A stretch of 64,000 nucleotides of DNA from assembly GCF_000001735.4 (NCBI RefSeq), contig NC_003074.8, forward strand, positions 12,090,101-12,154,100, read 5' to 3'. Under the pieces are notes generated by a model. That model worked only from the letters and a program-made list of their open reading frames with translations. It made no database searches and was not told where the DNA came from. A program made the translations under genes and the position numbers. This DNA is from Arabidopsis thaliana (lineage: Eukaryota > Streptophyta > Magnoliopsida > Brassicales > Brassicaceae). This document shows, piece after piece, positions 53,951 through 64,000 of this stretch. Positions within the stretch are counted from its first letter, which is position 1; each line of letters starts with the position of its first letter.

Positions 53951-54567
53951 TGTTAAGAGTTAAGACATCAGTTTCAATATTTCTAAACCCAAACAAAAAA
54001 CCTAAATGCAAACGCAAAACCTATAATATTTCTTCTTCTCTTTTTCAATCAAAATCCACAAAAGCAAAACAAACAAAAAAGCACAAATAGGCTCAAGAAA
54101 AACTAATTTGGAAGTGGTTAGAATTTTAAGATTGTTTATACGCTTTTTATTTTTTTTATGAACTGGATTGTTTATACGTCAACAATAACAAAAATGAAAT
54201 ATGAGTTTTCCGTTTATAAAACTTCTAAACGTGAAGCTATTATCTGGTCCCCTCGATATGATTTTTGTAGGCAAGCCACTACGAGAACTTTACTTATCAT
54301 AATGAGGCCCAATAAGCAGAGGCCCACTGAAGACCTATATTACTGCTGACTTGTTAGATAGCCTATGAGCAGAGTTGAGATCAAGAGACATCCAAATATA
54401 GTTTTGGAATGTATAAAAAGTTGGATATCATTTCAGTATATAACAGAATTTTATTTTATTTTTACCATTGCTTACATATTGTTTTTGTTTCAAATTATAA
54501 ATGCTATAAAGTATTACAGAAGAAAGACCTTATTTAAATGTTAGTTTTTGATTTTGCTGACTTAACT
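53951..54567. other. Intergenic, 3' side of the mannanase relic
   Basis: No coding signal on either strand. Confidence 0.5.
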
Positions 54568-56375
54568 TTACTTTCCCTTGGTCCCACCAAGCAAACCCAT
54601 CTTTCGTCTCTGCTCACTTATAATATTAACCGTCGACGATTTGTCACTAAGTATAATGGAGGAGGGACCTGCAAAGTTGCTCACGCCTTCGCTAATAACC
54701 TCCCAAAACAATGCTCCCGCGGCCGAGCCGCCTTTTTGCGTAGATATCGTAAATGATGTCATATGTTGTGGTGAACACGTCGTCTCTATTAGCCAGAGTG
54801 TAGCGTGGTGTGTCTGATCCTAACCCGAATTCTGCTAGAATTACAGGTTTTTTAAGATTGTTTTGCGCATCTTCGATGTGGCCTTCAAGCCATCTTTTTA
54901 TGAAGGCCAATCGAGAGTTCTGATCCAACCTTTGAAACCTGCGCAAAACCAAAAAGAAAAAGCTCAATGGTAGTCGATTTGTAAACCCTAATAACATATT
55001 TTTTATATATAGAATCGATGTTATTGTTTATAGCTCTGACGTATATACGTTTAGGATAAATGAATATATGTAGTTTTACATACTGATATGGATATAAAAC
55101 AAAATTTTCAATTGCTACTTTTGCAAAGAAAAACTAGCTCGGAAGATAAATCCCAAATGATAGCATGGGTGGATTAAAGCAAAATAATTTTTTTCCTAGG
55201 TTGATGTGTTAAACAAGGAACAAAAAAAGAGAGCATGAATACTATTTCTGAAAGATTGTTTTGTCTAAATGGATGTACAGTATAAAACTTAGTGTGAATA
55301 TGTCAGTTGATCATACCATAAGTCACTTCCACAGTGCATCGATGCGAAATCAATGGCATCGATATTGTGATTAGCTATGAAATCAGCTCCAACTGTGTTG
55401 GCTGAAACTGGATTTAGTGAATTCTTTCTTTCAGGAGATGAGTCACCATAGAAACCTTCATGACCAGTAGAGAGGAGATGGTTTGGATCAACTGATTTTA
55501 CAAAAAGAGCCATTTCATTAATCCAAGCCATAAGGGTTTTTCCACTTCTATCCACACCGCATCGTGGCTCGTTCATAAGCTGCCAAGCCATACTGGCTGG
55601 TTCATCTTTGTATGCAACTTTAGTAAATGTATTCACTCTGTTCAACATAGTCTACAAATAGAGATAAAGATATCATGGGATATATAAAGGGATAAATTAT
55701 GGTGTAAAATTTATTTTTGTTACGAATCTTGAGAGATTAAAGAAGATATATATAGATTTTGGTTAATTTGTATCTTTTTTACCTTGACGTGGTTCTTGTA
55801 GAACTCTTTAATAACTGGGTTTCTGTAGAAATCGTCATTGGAAGATACCATTTCGCCTTTACTTCTAGCCCAATCCACGTATTGTTTTTTCCCTCCGTAG
55901 TCATCCCAATTATTGACAAGGGGGATTATCAATTTTATACCGACTCTTTTTGCTTCGGCTATCCCAAAATCCAAACCCTTGAAAAAAAGAAGACAAACTA
56001 ATTAACAAAAAGTAACATATATTTAGGTTGAAAAGGCTTCACACTTACCTGAAACGTTTGTTCATCGTAGGAACCAGGGGCTGTTTGGAGAGCGCGGTAT
56101 ATGGCGCCATTGCGGAACCCCTAGGTGCGGGCGATCGTCAAACCGAGACTAGTTGCGTTTTGAAACACATTAGTGATCTTAAATCTTGTGGCTGGATCGG
56201 TAGCTTCGTACGCGAGCCAGTAGGCATTGAAGCCATTAGCGTAAAATGGTTTCCCATTGAGAATAAATTGGACGCCATTCCTGCTCACGAACCCATCACT
56301 TGGCGCAGCTTCTACTCCTACATAGCTTTGTGCGATCACAATCGCTAAAAGCACGATAAAACACAAACACTTCAT
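54568..56375 (-). pseudogene. Mannan endo-1,4-beta-mannosidase (GH5) gene with one nonsense and one frameshift mutation
   Basis: Exons 56375-56049, 55977-55783, 55651-55317 and about 54941-54568, with GT-AG borders and matching phases. Residues 1-23 are a signal peptide ([16 protein letters not shown]), so the enzyme would be secreted to the cell wall to cut mannan backbones. GH5 hallmarks: WQLMNEPRC with the acid/base Glu, and VILAEFGLGS with the nucleophile Glu, both intact. The chain ends KGGSAAGALFWEV, then RRKMGLLGGTKGK in the final frame. Lesions: TAG at 56123-56121, where TGG (Trp in TIARTWGF) is expected, and a one-base shift near 54.75 kb between YDIIYD and the KGGSAAGALFW frame. The gene may be At3g30540, annotated as mannan endohydrolase family, from memory. 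An exon-1 duplicate lies 4 kb to the left in the same orientation. Confidence 0.75.
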
Positions 56376-56426
56376 ATTCTTTTCGACTTTCTTTTTGTTT
56401 TTGTGCTCCTATCGTTTTCTAACGAG

Positions 56427-56436
56427 TATATATATA
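56427..56436 (-). promoter_or_regulatory. TATA box of the mannanase relic
   Basis: TATATATATA about 55 bases upstream of the start codon on the minus strand, retained in the duplicate near 52225. Confidence 0.5.
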
Positions 56437-56771
56437 AAGGGCATACATGCTTTCTTACAATTGCAATGCATGCATGAACATTCACTAATTCGTGGATTTT
56501 CATAATTACACGCGTGACATCCATAGTAAATAAGAAATCATCAATACATTCTTCTTCTTCTTATTACTATGATTTATTACCTACAATAAGAACATCCTAG
56601 AATATATATCTTAGATAATATCACCATATTATTAATTTAATAATAATCTACTCTATTATTTGAGACGTACGTTAAGTGATTCTCGGTTAAAATTTTTTTT
56701 TTACCTTTAAATCATATGTTTAAATGGTTAATGTCATGAAAAAGTTTACCTTTTACTGAGAATAACTTAAG

Positions 56772-57190
56772 TTACGTTATAATCTTGGCCGTTCGCTTGA
56801 ATTGTTTTGACCGTCCGATCTCGAGCCTTCACTTAAAAAACACGCGGATCCTTATGACTCGGGTTTACAATTATTGGGTCATACGTTATAATCTTGGCCA
56901 TTCGATTGAAGTGTTTGTGTCCGTTCGATCTCTCGCCTTCACTAAAAAAACACGCGGATCCTTATGACCCGGGTTTACAATTTTTAGGTCATACGTTATA
57001 ATCTTAGCCATTCGATTGAAGTGTTTGTGTCCGTTCGATCTCTCGCCTTCACTTGAAGAACACGCGAATCCTTTTGACCCGGGTTTACAACTTTTGGGTT
57101 ATACGTTATAATCTTGGCCATTCAATTGAATTGTTTTTATCCGTTCGATTTCGCGGCTTCGCTTAAAAAAACACGCGCTTCTTTTTTTCC
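56772..57190. repeat. 110-bp tandem repeat, four copies
   Basis: ACGTTATAATCTTGGCC recurs at 56774, 56883, 56993 and 57103. Each unit also holds CCGTTCGATCTC, AACACGCGGATCC and GACCCGGGTTTACAA. GC-richer than its flanks and CG-rich. It lies upstream of the Helitron RPA-like gene and may belong to the Helitron 5' region. Confidence 0.85.
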
Positions 57191-57290
57191 TTTTTAAAAA
57201 ATATGGAATTCTCCTTTTAATCCTGGTCGTTGAATAGATTTATTTCAAGCCGTCTGATTTTGTAGTTACATGCATATTTAAAAATATGAG

Positions 57291-57480
57291 ATTCTCCATA
57301 ATTATAGCAGATATAATATTTTGTTTGGATCTTCTTTTGGAATTATCTTACATTTTCTCCATAATTATAGCACATCTAATATTTCTTTGTGATCTTCTTT
57401 TGGAATTATTTTACATTTCTCCATAATTCTAACACATCTAATATTTCGTTTCGATTCTCTTTTGCACCTATCTTACATTT
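57291..57480. repeat. About 65-bp tandem repeat, three copies
   Basis: Units start CTCCATAATTATAGCA and contain ATCTAATATTTC and GATCTTCTTTTGGAATTATT, near 57294, 57357 and 57419. Confidence 0.75.
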
Positions 57481-57625
57481 TTTTTTAAATATTCCCTATA
57501 TTCATACATACTTTTACGGAAATGAAAAATATTTTTCTATAATCATCAGATTCTTGATATCGAATAAACTTGAACTCCAAGGATAATATCTTTTGCGCAT
57601 CTTTTTTTGACCTAACCACTCATTC

Positions 57626-57634
57626 TTATAAATA
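57626..57634 (+). promoter_or_regulatory. TATA box of the Helitron RPA-like gene
   Basis: TTATAAATA in CATTCTTATAAATATCGG, about 75 bases before the ATG at 57707. Confidence 0.5.
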
Positions 57635-57706
57635 TCGGACGCCCCATTTCAATCTACTCACTCAGCTTACACTCACACAGTTTCATTTCCAAATTCATTT
57701 TTAAAA

Positions 57707-60175
57707 ATGATGCTCGCCAATCCTCTTCAATTCACTCCCTTGAAATCGCTAAAACCTTACAAGAACGCTTGGCGTATTCAGGTTAAATTGCTTCATGTTT
57801 GGAGGCAATATTCTGTAAAGGCTGGTGAATCCATCGAAATAATTTTGGTTGATGAAGCTGTACGTATTATAGTTTCAACTTTATGTTTTCGTAAATCTTA
57901 TAGTGTGTTCAAGCATCATTTTTCTTTACTAATTATTATTTAAATTATTTTTGTCATATAGGGTGATAAGATGTATGCTTCTGTGAGAAGAGAGCAGATC
58001 AAGAAGTTTGAAAGGTGCTTAACCGAGGGTGTTTGGAAGATCATTACGACAATCACTCTAAATCCTACAAGTGGCCAGTATCGTATTTCTGACTTGAAAT
58101 ACAAGATTGGTTTTGTTTTCAAACCACGGTCTCTCCATGTGATAACGTTTCTGATGCTTTGTTCCTCTCACTTGCTAAGTTTGATGTGATCCTCTCTAGA
58201 TCCGCTAACTCAAATATCTTGCACAGTTAGATTCAAGTTTTTATATTAGTTTAGAACATACATGCATTATTTCTTATGTAGAAATTATATTCATATATTT
58301 ATTGTATTTGTCTATACAGATATTATTGGTCAGGTTGTCGATCGGTCTGAAATCCAAAATCTTAACGCTAGCAACAAGCCCACCAAAAAAATCGATTTTG
58401 CATTATTTCTTATGTAGAAATTATATTTATATATTTATTGTATTTGTCTATACAGATATTATTGGTCAGGTTGTCAATCGGTCTGAAATCCAAAATCTTA
58501 ACGCTAGCAACAAGCCCACCAAAAAAATCGATTTTCATTTGAGAGATCAGCAGTACAAACAATCTATATTCATATTCATTCTTATTTAAAGTTTGTTGTT
58601 TTTTTTTTACTTTTTATTAATAAATTTCTTCTTTCCATTTTTAGTGACACTCGCTTGGCATGTACACTTTGGGGGAAGTATGCTGAGATTGTTGACCAAG
58701 CTTGCCAGGAGTCTACTGATGGTATTGTTGTTTGCTTAATCCGATTTGCGAAGATCAATCTCTACAATGGTAATTATGTTGATATGTGTTACTACATATC
58801 TATACTATTTTAAAAACACGACCTTTTATTTTTAAAACAGATACTAGGAGTGTTTCCAATTCTTTTGATGTTTCACAAGTCTTCGTCGATCACACGTTGG
58901 CTGAGTTGGGTCTTTTTAAGCAAAGGTAATTGTATTTATTTGTCACTAAATATATTTGTTTCTACATAATATTAACCAAAGTATATTTTCTTGATATATA
59001 GCATACCAACTGATGGGTTAACTTTGGGAAGTTCTGGATCTTTTCACAAGAGGCTCTATGCACCAAGAACTGGGGATGACGATGGTGATTATCCAAGGCA
59101 AACAATCAAGGAAGTCCTCACATTTTCTGATGTACTATTCATTAATTTATTTATCCTACTAACATTTTTATTACATTTTTATATTTTTAGCTTAGTTTGT
59201 GAATTCCTCTTTAAATTCATTTGAAGGTCGGTAAGTGCAAAACAGTTTGCACTGTTTCGGCAATTGATACGGATTGGCCGTGGTACTATTTTTGTTGTCG
59301 TGCTCACAACAAGAAGGTTGTCAAAGAAGAAGCTATCAAATTTGAAGATGTCAAACTTCCTCAAAAGCCAAGATTTTGGTGTGAAATATGCAATGGTTTT
59401 GCAAAATCTGTTGTTCCCAAGTTAGTCTTTATGAAATCTTTATATTGAATGTATTATGATTTATAATTTGGTATTTTTAATCTTATAATCCTATTTAACT
59501 TTAAGGTTTTGGCTACATCTCCATATTATGGACCAAACCGGTGAAGCTAAATGCATGTTATTCGATAGTCATGCAAAGGAAATTCTTGGCATTACTGCCC
59601 ATGATTTGCTTGCTGGGTCATTTGATGAGGTATATTGTCTTTTTTAAAAACAAACTCTTTCATTAAAATGACAACGTTCATGTTATAATAATCTGTATTT
59701 TTTGTAGATCGAAGACCCAACTGTTTTGCCTGATGTGATCAATTGTTTGAAAGGGAAGACTTTTCAGTTTCTATTGTGTGTTCAAAGGGAAAACATATTT
59801 GGTGGATATGATTCATTCACTGTTGCCCGAGTCTACACCGATAACATTGCTGATGAAATCGTTCAAGAGGACTATGATGCATACGTTGATCCATCATCCT
59901 TAATTTCGATCGAACAGGTTTGTCAAATAACATTAAACAATTCCAATCATTAATATTTATTGTTTAGAGTTGTCTTATTAAAATGTTTTTGTATTTTCAT
60001 ATAGGATTCCCTTATGCTCACTAATGGTGTTGACCTTTCTGATGTGGATTTGTCGTCAACCTTTACTCCATCATCAAAACGAAAAGAAGATGATGTTGAT
60101 GGAAATGATCACGCTTCTACAAGTAGGAAGAAGTTTTCTAAGATGACCATGTATGAGGAAGGCTCCGACGAATGA
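57707..60175 (+). pseudogene. Helitron-encoded RPA70-like single-strand DNA-binding protein, with frame lesions
   Basis: Exon 1 (57707-57858) encodes the first OB-fold start (KSLKPYKNAWRIQVKLLHVW, SIEIILVDEA). Exon 2 from 57962 continues GDKMYASVRREQIKKFERCL, but one base is missing in the run near 58120: the expected frame resumes directly as CDNVSDALFLSLAKFDVIL. Further exons carry DIIGQVVDRSEIQNLNASNK (duplicated, see next entry), WGKYAEIVDQACQES, LGLFKQ, SFHKRLYAPRTGDDDGD, the zinc-finger OB-fold (YYFCCRAHNKK, CEICNGFAKSVVPK, CMLFDSHAKEILG) and an acidic/basic tail ending MYEEGSDE at 60175. Role: single-strand DNA handling during rolling-circle transposition, by family. Ten or so exons; several borders inferred by eye. 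Confidence 0.7.
58264..58535 (+). repeat. 136-bp tandem duplication of an intron-exon unit
   Basis: Copies 58264-58399 and 58400-58535 differ at only a few bases. Each holds a complete intron end (GTCTATACAG) and the exon for DIIGQVVDRSEIQNLNASNK (N for D in copy two). Splicing of both would duplicate about 25 residues; using only the second acceptor restores the normal protein. Confidence 0.85.
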
Positions 60176-61116
60176 TGCTCAATGACTACTTAATGTTTTT
60201 GCTTAAAGTTATGCATGTTGTTTTATTTTTTTAAGATCTAAACTATTTTTATTTTATTTTATATTTTTCCTTGGGAATTAATAAAGTTATTTCAATTATA
60301 TGTCGTTTTGTTAACAATTTTATTACTTAAGTTATACTCTCTTTGTTCTACTAAATTTTATTTGTTATATGTTCACAAATTAAGAAAACAAATTTAATGA
60401 AATATTTTTATTTCGCTATTTAAGTATAATATTATTAATATTTCTCTCTTCTTTTTGTTATTTAACAATTAAAATAGTAATGATTTTAATGTAGAACATC
60501 AATTTTTGGAAATATTAAAAAACTCAAAACATCAACTTTCCAGAAAACAATATTGTTTTCTTATTACGAATCTAAAGATTTTATATTATACTGTTAGTCA
60601 TACTAACCACAAACAATTTTACTAATTTTGTATTAATTATTAAATAAAATCATAATTAGCAAAGATTTTGTACACTAAATAATCAGTCTAACTAAACATA
60701 CCTATTCCTATTTTTTCATAGATTCTTATTATAATAATGATAAATTTTTTTTAACATGCTAAGAAATAAGTGGCATAATTATTGTTAAAACCTATAAGAT
60801 CTTGGATTGGTTGTAGACGATTTCTTTCCTTTTTACACATCAATTATTTCAACGAGGAGATAATTGATCAATCATCCTTTAATTTGTGTTCCAATTTGCA
60901 CAAAAATATAGTAGAAAAAATAAATTTGAATATACATTCCGTATATTGTGCCAAAATATATTTAGATTATTGATATTTTGGTTAACAATATATTTTCATA
61001 TATATTGTTTCCTATTTTTTAGCATGGCTATGTTTATCATCTTATTTTGTTTCTCATACATTTAGCTTTATACTGAAAACAAATAAACAATTTTTGTTAT
61101 TTTTTCATCGATTACA
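60176..61116. other. Spacer between the two Helitron genes
   Basis: AT-rich, with the RPA-like 3'UTR to about 60300. No motif or gene noted. Confidence 0.5.
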
Positions 61117-64000
61117 ATGAAGAAAAGAAAGGATAATGATGAAAATGATGTACATCAACAACAACAAAAAACAGAAAACAAAAAAAAGAACAAGACGTTT
61201 GTTCGATGAAACCAACTTTCCTTCGCATAATCAAACACTTGGGTCGAAAAATTTAGTTCCCGTCGGTTCTGTTTTTGGTAGAGTTATTAGTGACATTACC
61301 AATGTCGATCTTACCAACAGAAGTCAAACTCCTCATACTCCCGTCTCCTTACCGCTATACCCGGCAAATAATAATGGGAGTTCCTCACCCATTACGCCTA
61401 TTAATTCGTTGAATTCAATTCTTACAGGTACTATTCTCATATATCATCATCATCGTTTATTTTGACTTTATATTGAACCATATATTTTTGCACTTCAAAG
61501 GAGACAGAGTATTATATAATACACCAAACACAAGAGAAAATATAGTCAATCCATCTAATAGCTCAGAAGTTATTAATCCAACTTTTACAAGAGCTGCCGC
61601 AAAAACTAGAAAATCAGGTTAGTAAGTTATATACTATTTGATATACAACATTATCATATAAATTGAATTATAAAAATAGTATTTTATTTATATGTTATTT
61701 TTGATTTTTTGTATTTTTTAATGCAGAAAATTTATCCAAAACTAAAAGTGTACCATCATCACTTCGTAAGAAGACCAATTTCAAAACAACAAACAATGGT
61801 GATATTGTTAACAAAACAACTATTAAAAGATTGATAGCTTTTAAAAGAATGGCCAGAAAAATAAATTTCCCATCAGGTTATAATTTTATAATTTTTTAAA
61901 TATAGATACAATACATATTAGTTAATATTATTATTTTTCTTAAGTTGGTTGTTGTTTTTTCAGGAGGATCACCGGACTTCTTAACTCCTAATCAATTGTT
62001 TGGGGTAGATTACTCTGGAAATGTCTTATCGGATATAACAAATATCTCTGGAGAATCCATCGTCTCTACCATTAGATTAATGTCCAATAATAAAGAAAAA
62101 GTATCAAATGATCAAGGTTTGATTTATATTTGATAGTAGCTATATATGTTACATTTTAGTTTGTTTGTCTAATGTCCAATAGTCAAACAGAAATTATGTT
62201 GTTTAATAATTTTTTTTGTTGATTGTTAGGAGTCCCCCATTCAACTAAATTACAATCAAAGGAGAATGCTACAAGTATTGTACGTGACAACACGCTCAAT
62301 GACGAAGAAATTGATCATTCTGAAGCTATATATTCTGATAGTGGTATAATGTTAATCATAATTTTAGAATGACCACCTTTATAGATTATGTATGAAATTG
62401 TTTTATTTGTGCTACTTTCATGTTTACTTCTGTCTACAGATAGGTCAGAGGAATTCGATGATCATATATTTGACTGTAGTAGTCAAGAAGAGTATGAGTC
62501 AGACAAAGATTCACCGACCGATGAAGTTGTTGGACCAAATAATATGATTGACATGAATGATTTGTTAAGAAGGAATTTAAACAAGGAGTTTGCTGCAGCA
62601 GCTTCGAACAAAGAACATGGCAGTTCAACAACTAGCAGTGATAATTTTAAAACATATATTATATATATTAGAAACAATGAAAAACAACATGTATTGATGT
62701 TTGTTCGATTCAAGTTATCATGACGAAGGTGATGCGAATACACATGTGTGCATTGTGGTGCAATTTTCCGGTACGGTGAAAGACTAAATAGAAGAAGGAA
62801 GAGTACTAATCCGGTTTATACAGGATGTTGTATGCAAGGTCAGATTGTTCTACCTATGCTAAAAGAATCACCTGAATATATGTGGTGGTTGTTTACAAGC
62901 GACCATCCAGATGCTAAAAATTTTAGAGCAAATGTCAGACCATACAACATGTTGTTTTCATTCACATCTCTTGGTGGCAAGGTGGATCGATCAGTTAAAA
63001 AGGGACGTGGTCCATCTATGTTTGCTTTACAAGGAGAAAACTATCACTTGATAGACGCGTTGAAACCAAAACCTGGCGATTATGCAAAATTTCAACAGCT
63101 TTATGTCATGGACACTGATAATGAAGTTGACAATCGAATTGAAGTTATGAGGTAAGTGATAGTTTTATAAATGAACTTTATGAAAAAAAAATTATTTTAA
63201 AAGCAGCTAATACATTGTATTTATTAAATGTCTTTTGTAATTATACAAAATTGCAGCAAAGGTAATAATGGTAAGACGGAAGGTGTGAAACAAAAGTTTA
63301 AGAAAGAAACAGTTTCAGCTTTGCTAAAGATGTTGGACGAGATAAACCCTCATGTTGCAAATTTTAGGATTGCCCGTGATAGATTCAACATAGAGAAAGA
63401 AGATGCAAATTTTCATATGAGGATTATATCTAACCGCGACACAGATGGCAGAGTGTATAACCTTCCATCTGTAGGTGAAGTTGCATTGATACCTGGAGAT
63501 TTCGACGACAATCTAGATAAAAGAGATATAGTTCTACAGATTAAGTCTGAAAAGTTAAGAAGAATACATGAATGTCACGTTTCATATCTATCTCTTCAGT
63601 ATCCATTGTTATTTCCAAAAGGAGAGGATGGGTATAGGCTTGGAATAAAAAAAACTGAAACCAACACTTCAAAAAGAAAGAAGAAGCAAAAAGATGTTAG
63701 TATGAGGCAGTGGTTTGACTATCGTTTACAAGAGAGAAAAGATGAGAAGCACATCCTCCTTCGCTCAAAACGCTTACTTCAACAGTTCATAGTTGACGCT
63801 TTTACAATGATAGAGTCTAATCGGCTAAGATTTATCAAAAAAAATCAGACGAAGCTGCGCAGTACCAACAAGCAGGCAGTTCAAGATGCTTCTGATGCTG
63901 GAGATAATGATCTTTCTAATAAAGGAAAAAGTGTTATTATTCCTCCATCTTTCACCGGTGGTCCAGCTTATATGCAACAGAACTACTTAGATGCAATGGG
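61117..64000 (+). CDS. Helitron Rep/helicase gene, 5' part (Helitron-like N domain), partial
   Basis: The likely start is ATG 61117 (MKKRKDNDENDVHQ), which loses frame in the A-rich run near 61180; the following frame (from 61136) carries ETNFPSHNQTLGSKNLV. Exons follow at about 61136-61427, 61500-61615, 61727-61877, 61963-62115, 62230-62342 and 62441-63151, and from 63258 to the window end. The early part is Ser/Thr/Asn-rich with DITN repeats (RVISDITN, VLSDITN). The part at 62.75-63.15 kb holds CMQGQIVLPMLKE and NYHLIDALKPKPGD, typical of Helitron transposases. The last exon has the Helitron_like_N segment (MRQWFDYRLQER, LLRSKRLLQQFIVDAFTMIE) and ends SFTGGPAYMQQNYLDAMG, just before where the HUH Rep motifs should begin. 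A possible frame slip lies near 62735 (before HCGAIFRYGERLN). The last exon is open for 247 codons. Confidence 0.75.

Larger units (their letters stand above)
57500..64000 (+). mobile_element. Helitron, 5' part (continues past the window)
   Basis: It combines an RPA70-like gene and, downstream in the same direction, a Helitron-like N-terminal protein, the standard gene set of plant autonomous Helitrons. The 5' terminus (TC after A) could not be placed; 57.5 kb is a working boundary, and the tandem repeats at 56.77-57.48 kb may lie inside. The 3' end is outside the window. Confidence 0.75.

Noticed and set aside
59179..59364. Minus-strand frames over the Helitron RPA-like exons
   Set aside because: Antisense shadows of the zinc-finger OB-fold exon.

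Overview
The window reads as plant pericentromeric heterochromatin from a Brassicaceae genome, most probably Arabidopsis thaliana. It is AT-rich, has plant GT-AG introns, and is packed with nested DNA transposons, LTR remnants, a Helitron and MITEs; only two host genes look intact. From memory, the 173-aa bZIP at 49.4 kb matches AtbZIP42 (At3g30530). The mannanase relic beside it and the 147-aa RING-H2 gene at 14.3 kb fit the same part of chromosome 3. This placement was not checked by any search.

Layout. 1-3.0 kb: the 5' end of a Mutator-like (MULE/VANDAL-type) transposase gene on the minus strand, then a fold-back element; both are full of TTACAAGGATTTTAAA-type motifs. 3.4-7.3 kb: two retroposon-like insertions, the first with a clean 15-bp target-site duplication. 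7.3-14.0 kb: MULE copy A, an internally deleted element holding a gypsy/Athila-like solo LTR, which itself holds a 3.9-kb non-autonomous LTR retrotransposon. 14.3 kb: RING-H2 host gene. 15.4-31.5 kb: MULE copy B, a 16-kb element of the same family as A in opposite orientation. B carries a DUF1985-Ulp1 (Kaonashi-type) gene, a small charged protein, two GRF zinc-finger genes, an unrecognised gene, an RPA-like OB-fold gene and a MuDR transposase. Its non-coding parts are saturated with a short motif, GGCTGAGTTAT. 31.5-40.2 kb: gene-poor DNA with two tail-only retroposon insertions, copia-LTR-like relics and a 1.3-kb palindrome. 40.2-46.9 kb: a decayed PIF/Harbinger element, MITEs, and a second fold-back element with the TTACAAGG motif. 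49.4 kb: bZIP gene. 52-56.4 kb: a duplicated mannanase exon 1 and an endo-beta-mannanase pseudogene. 56.7-64 kb: tandem repeats and the 5' part of a Helitron with an RPA70-like gene and the start of its Rep/helicase gene, which runs off the window.

How it fits together. VANDAL-type MULEs of Arabidopsis are known to encode VANC anti-silencing proteins (DUF1985 domain) that recognise short motifs repeated in the element's own non-coding DNA. Copy B pairs a DUF1985 gene with a dense family-specific motif array, and copy A keeps the array without the genes. I infer a cis/trans anti-silencing recognition system with motif GGCTGAGTTAT. A second motif family (TTACAAGG) marks three other elements here. 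In B the DUF1985-Ulp1, transposase and 25-kb genes are broken by stops and frameshifts, while the small protein, both GRF genes and the RPA-like gene remain open. Many stops sit where CAG, CAA or CGA would be expected, which suits decay by deamination of methylated cytosine.
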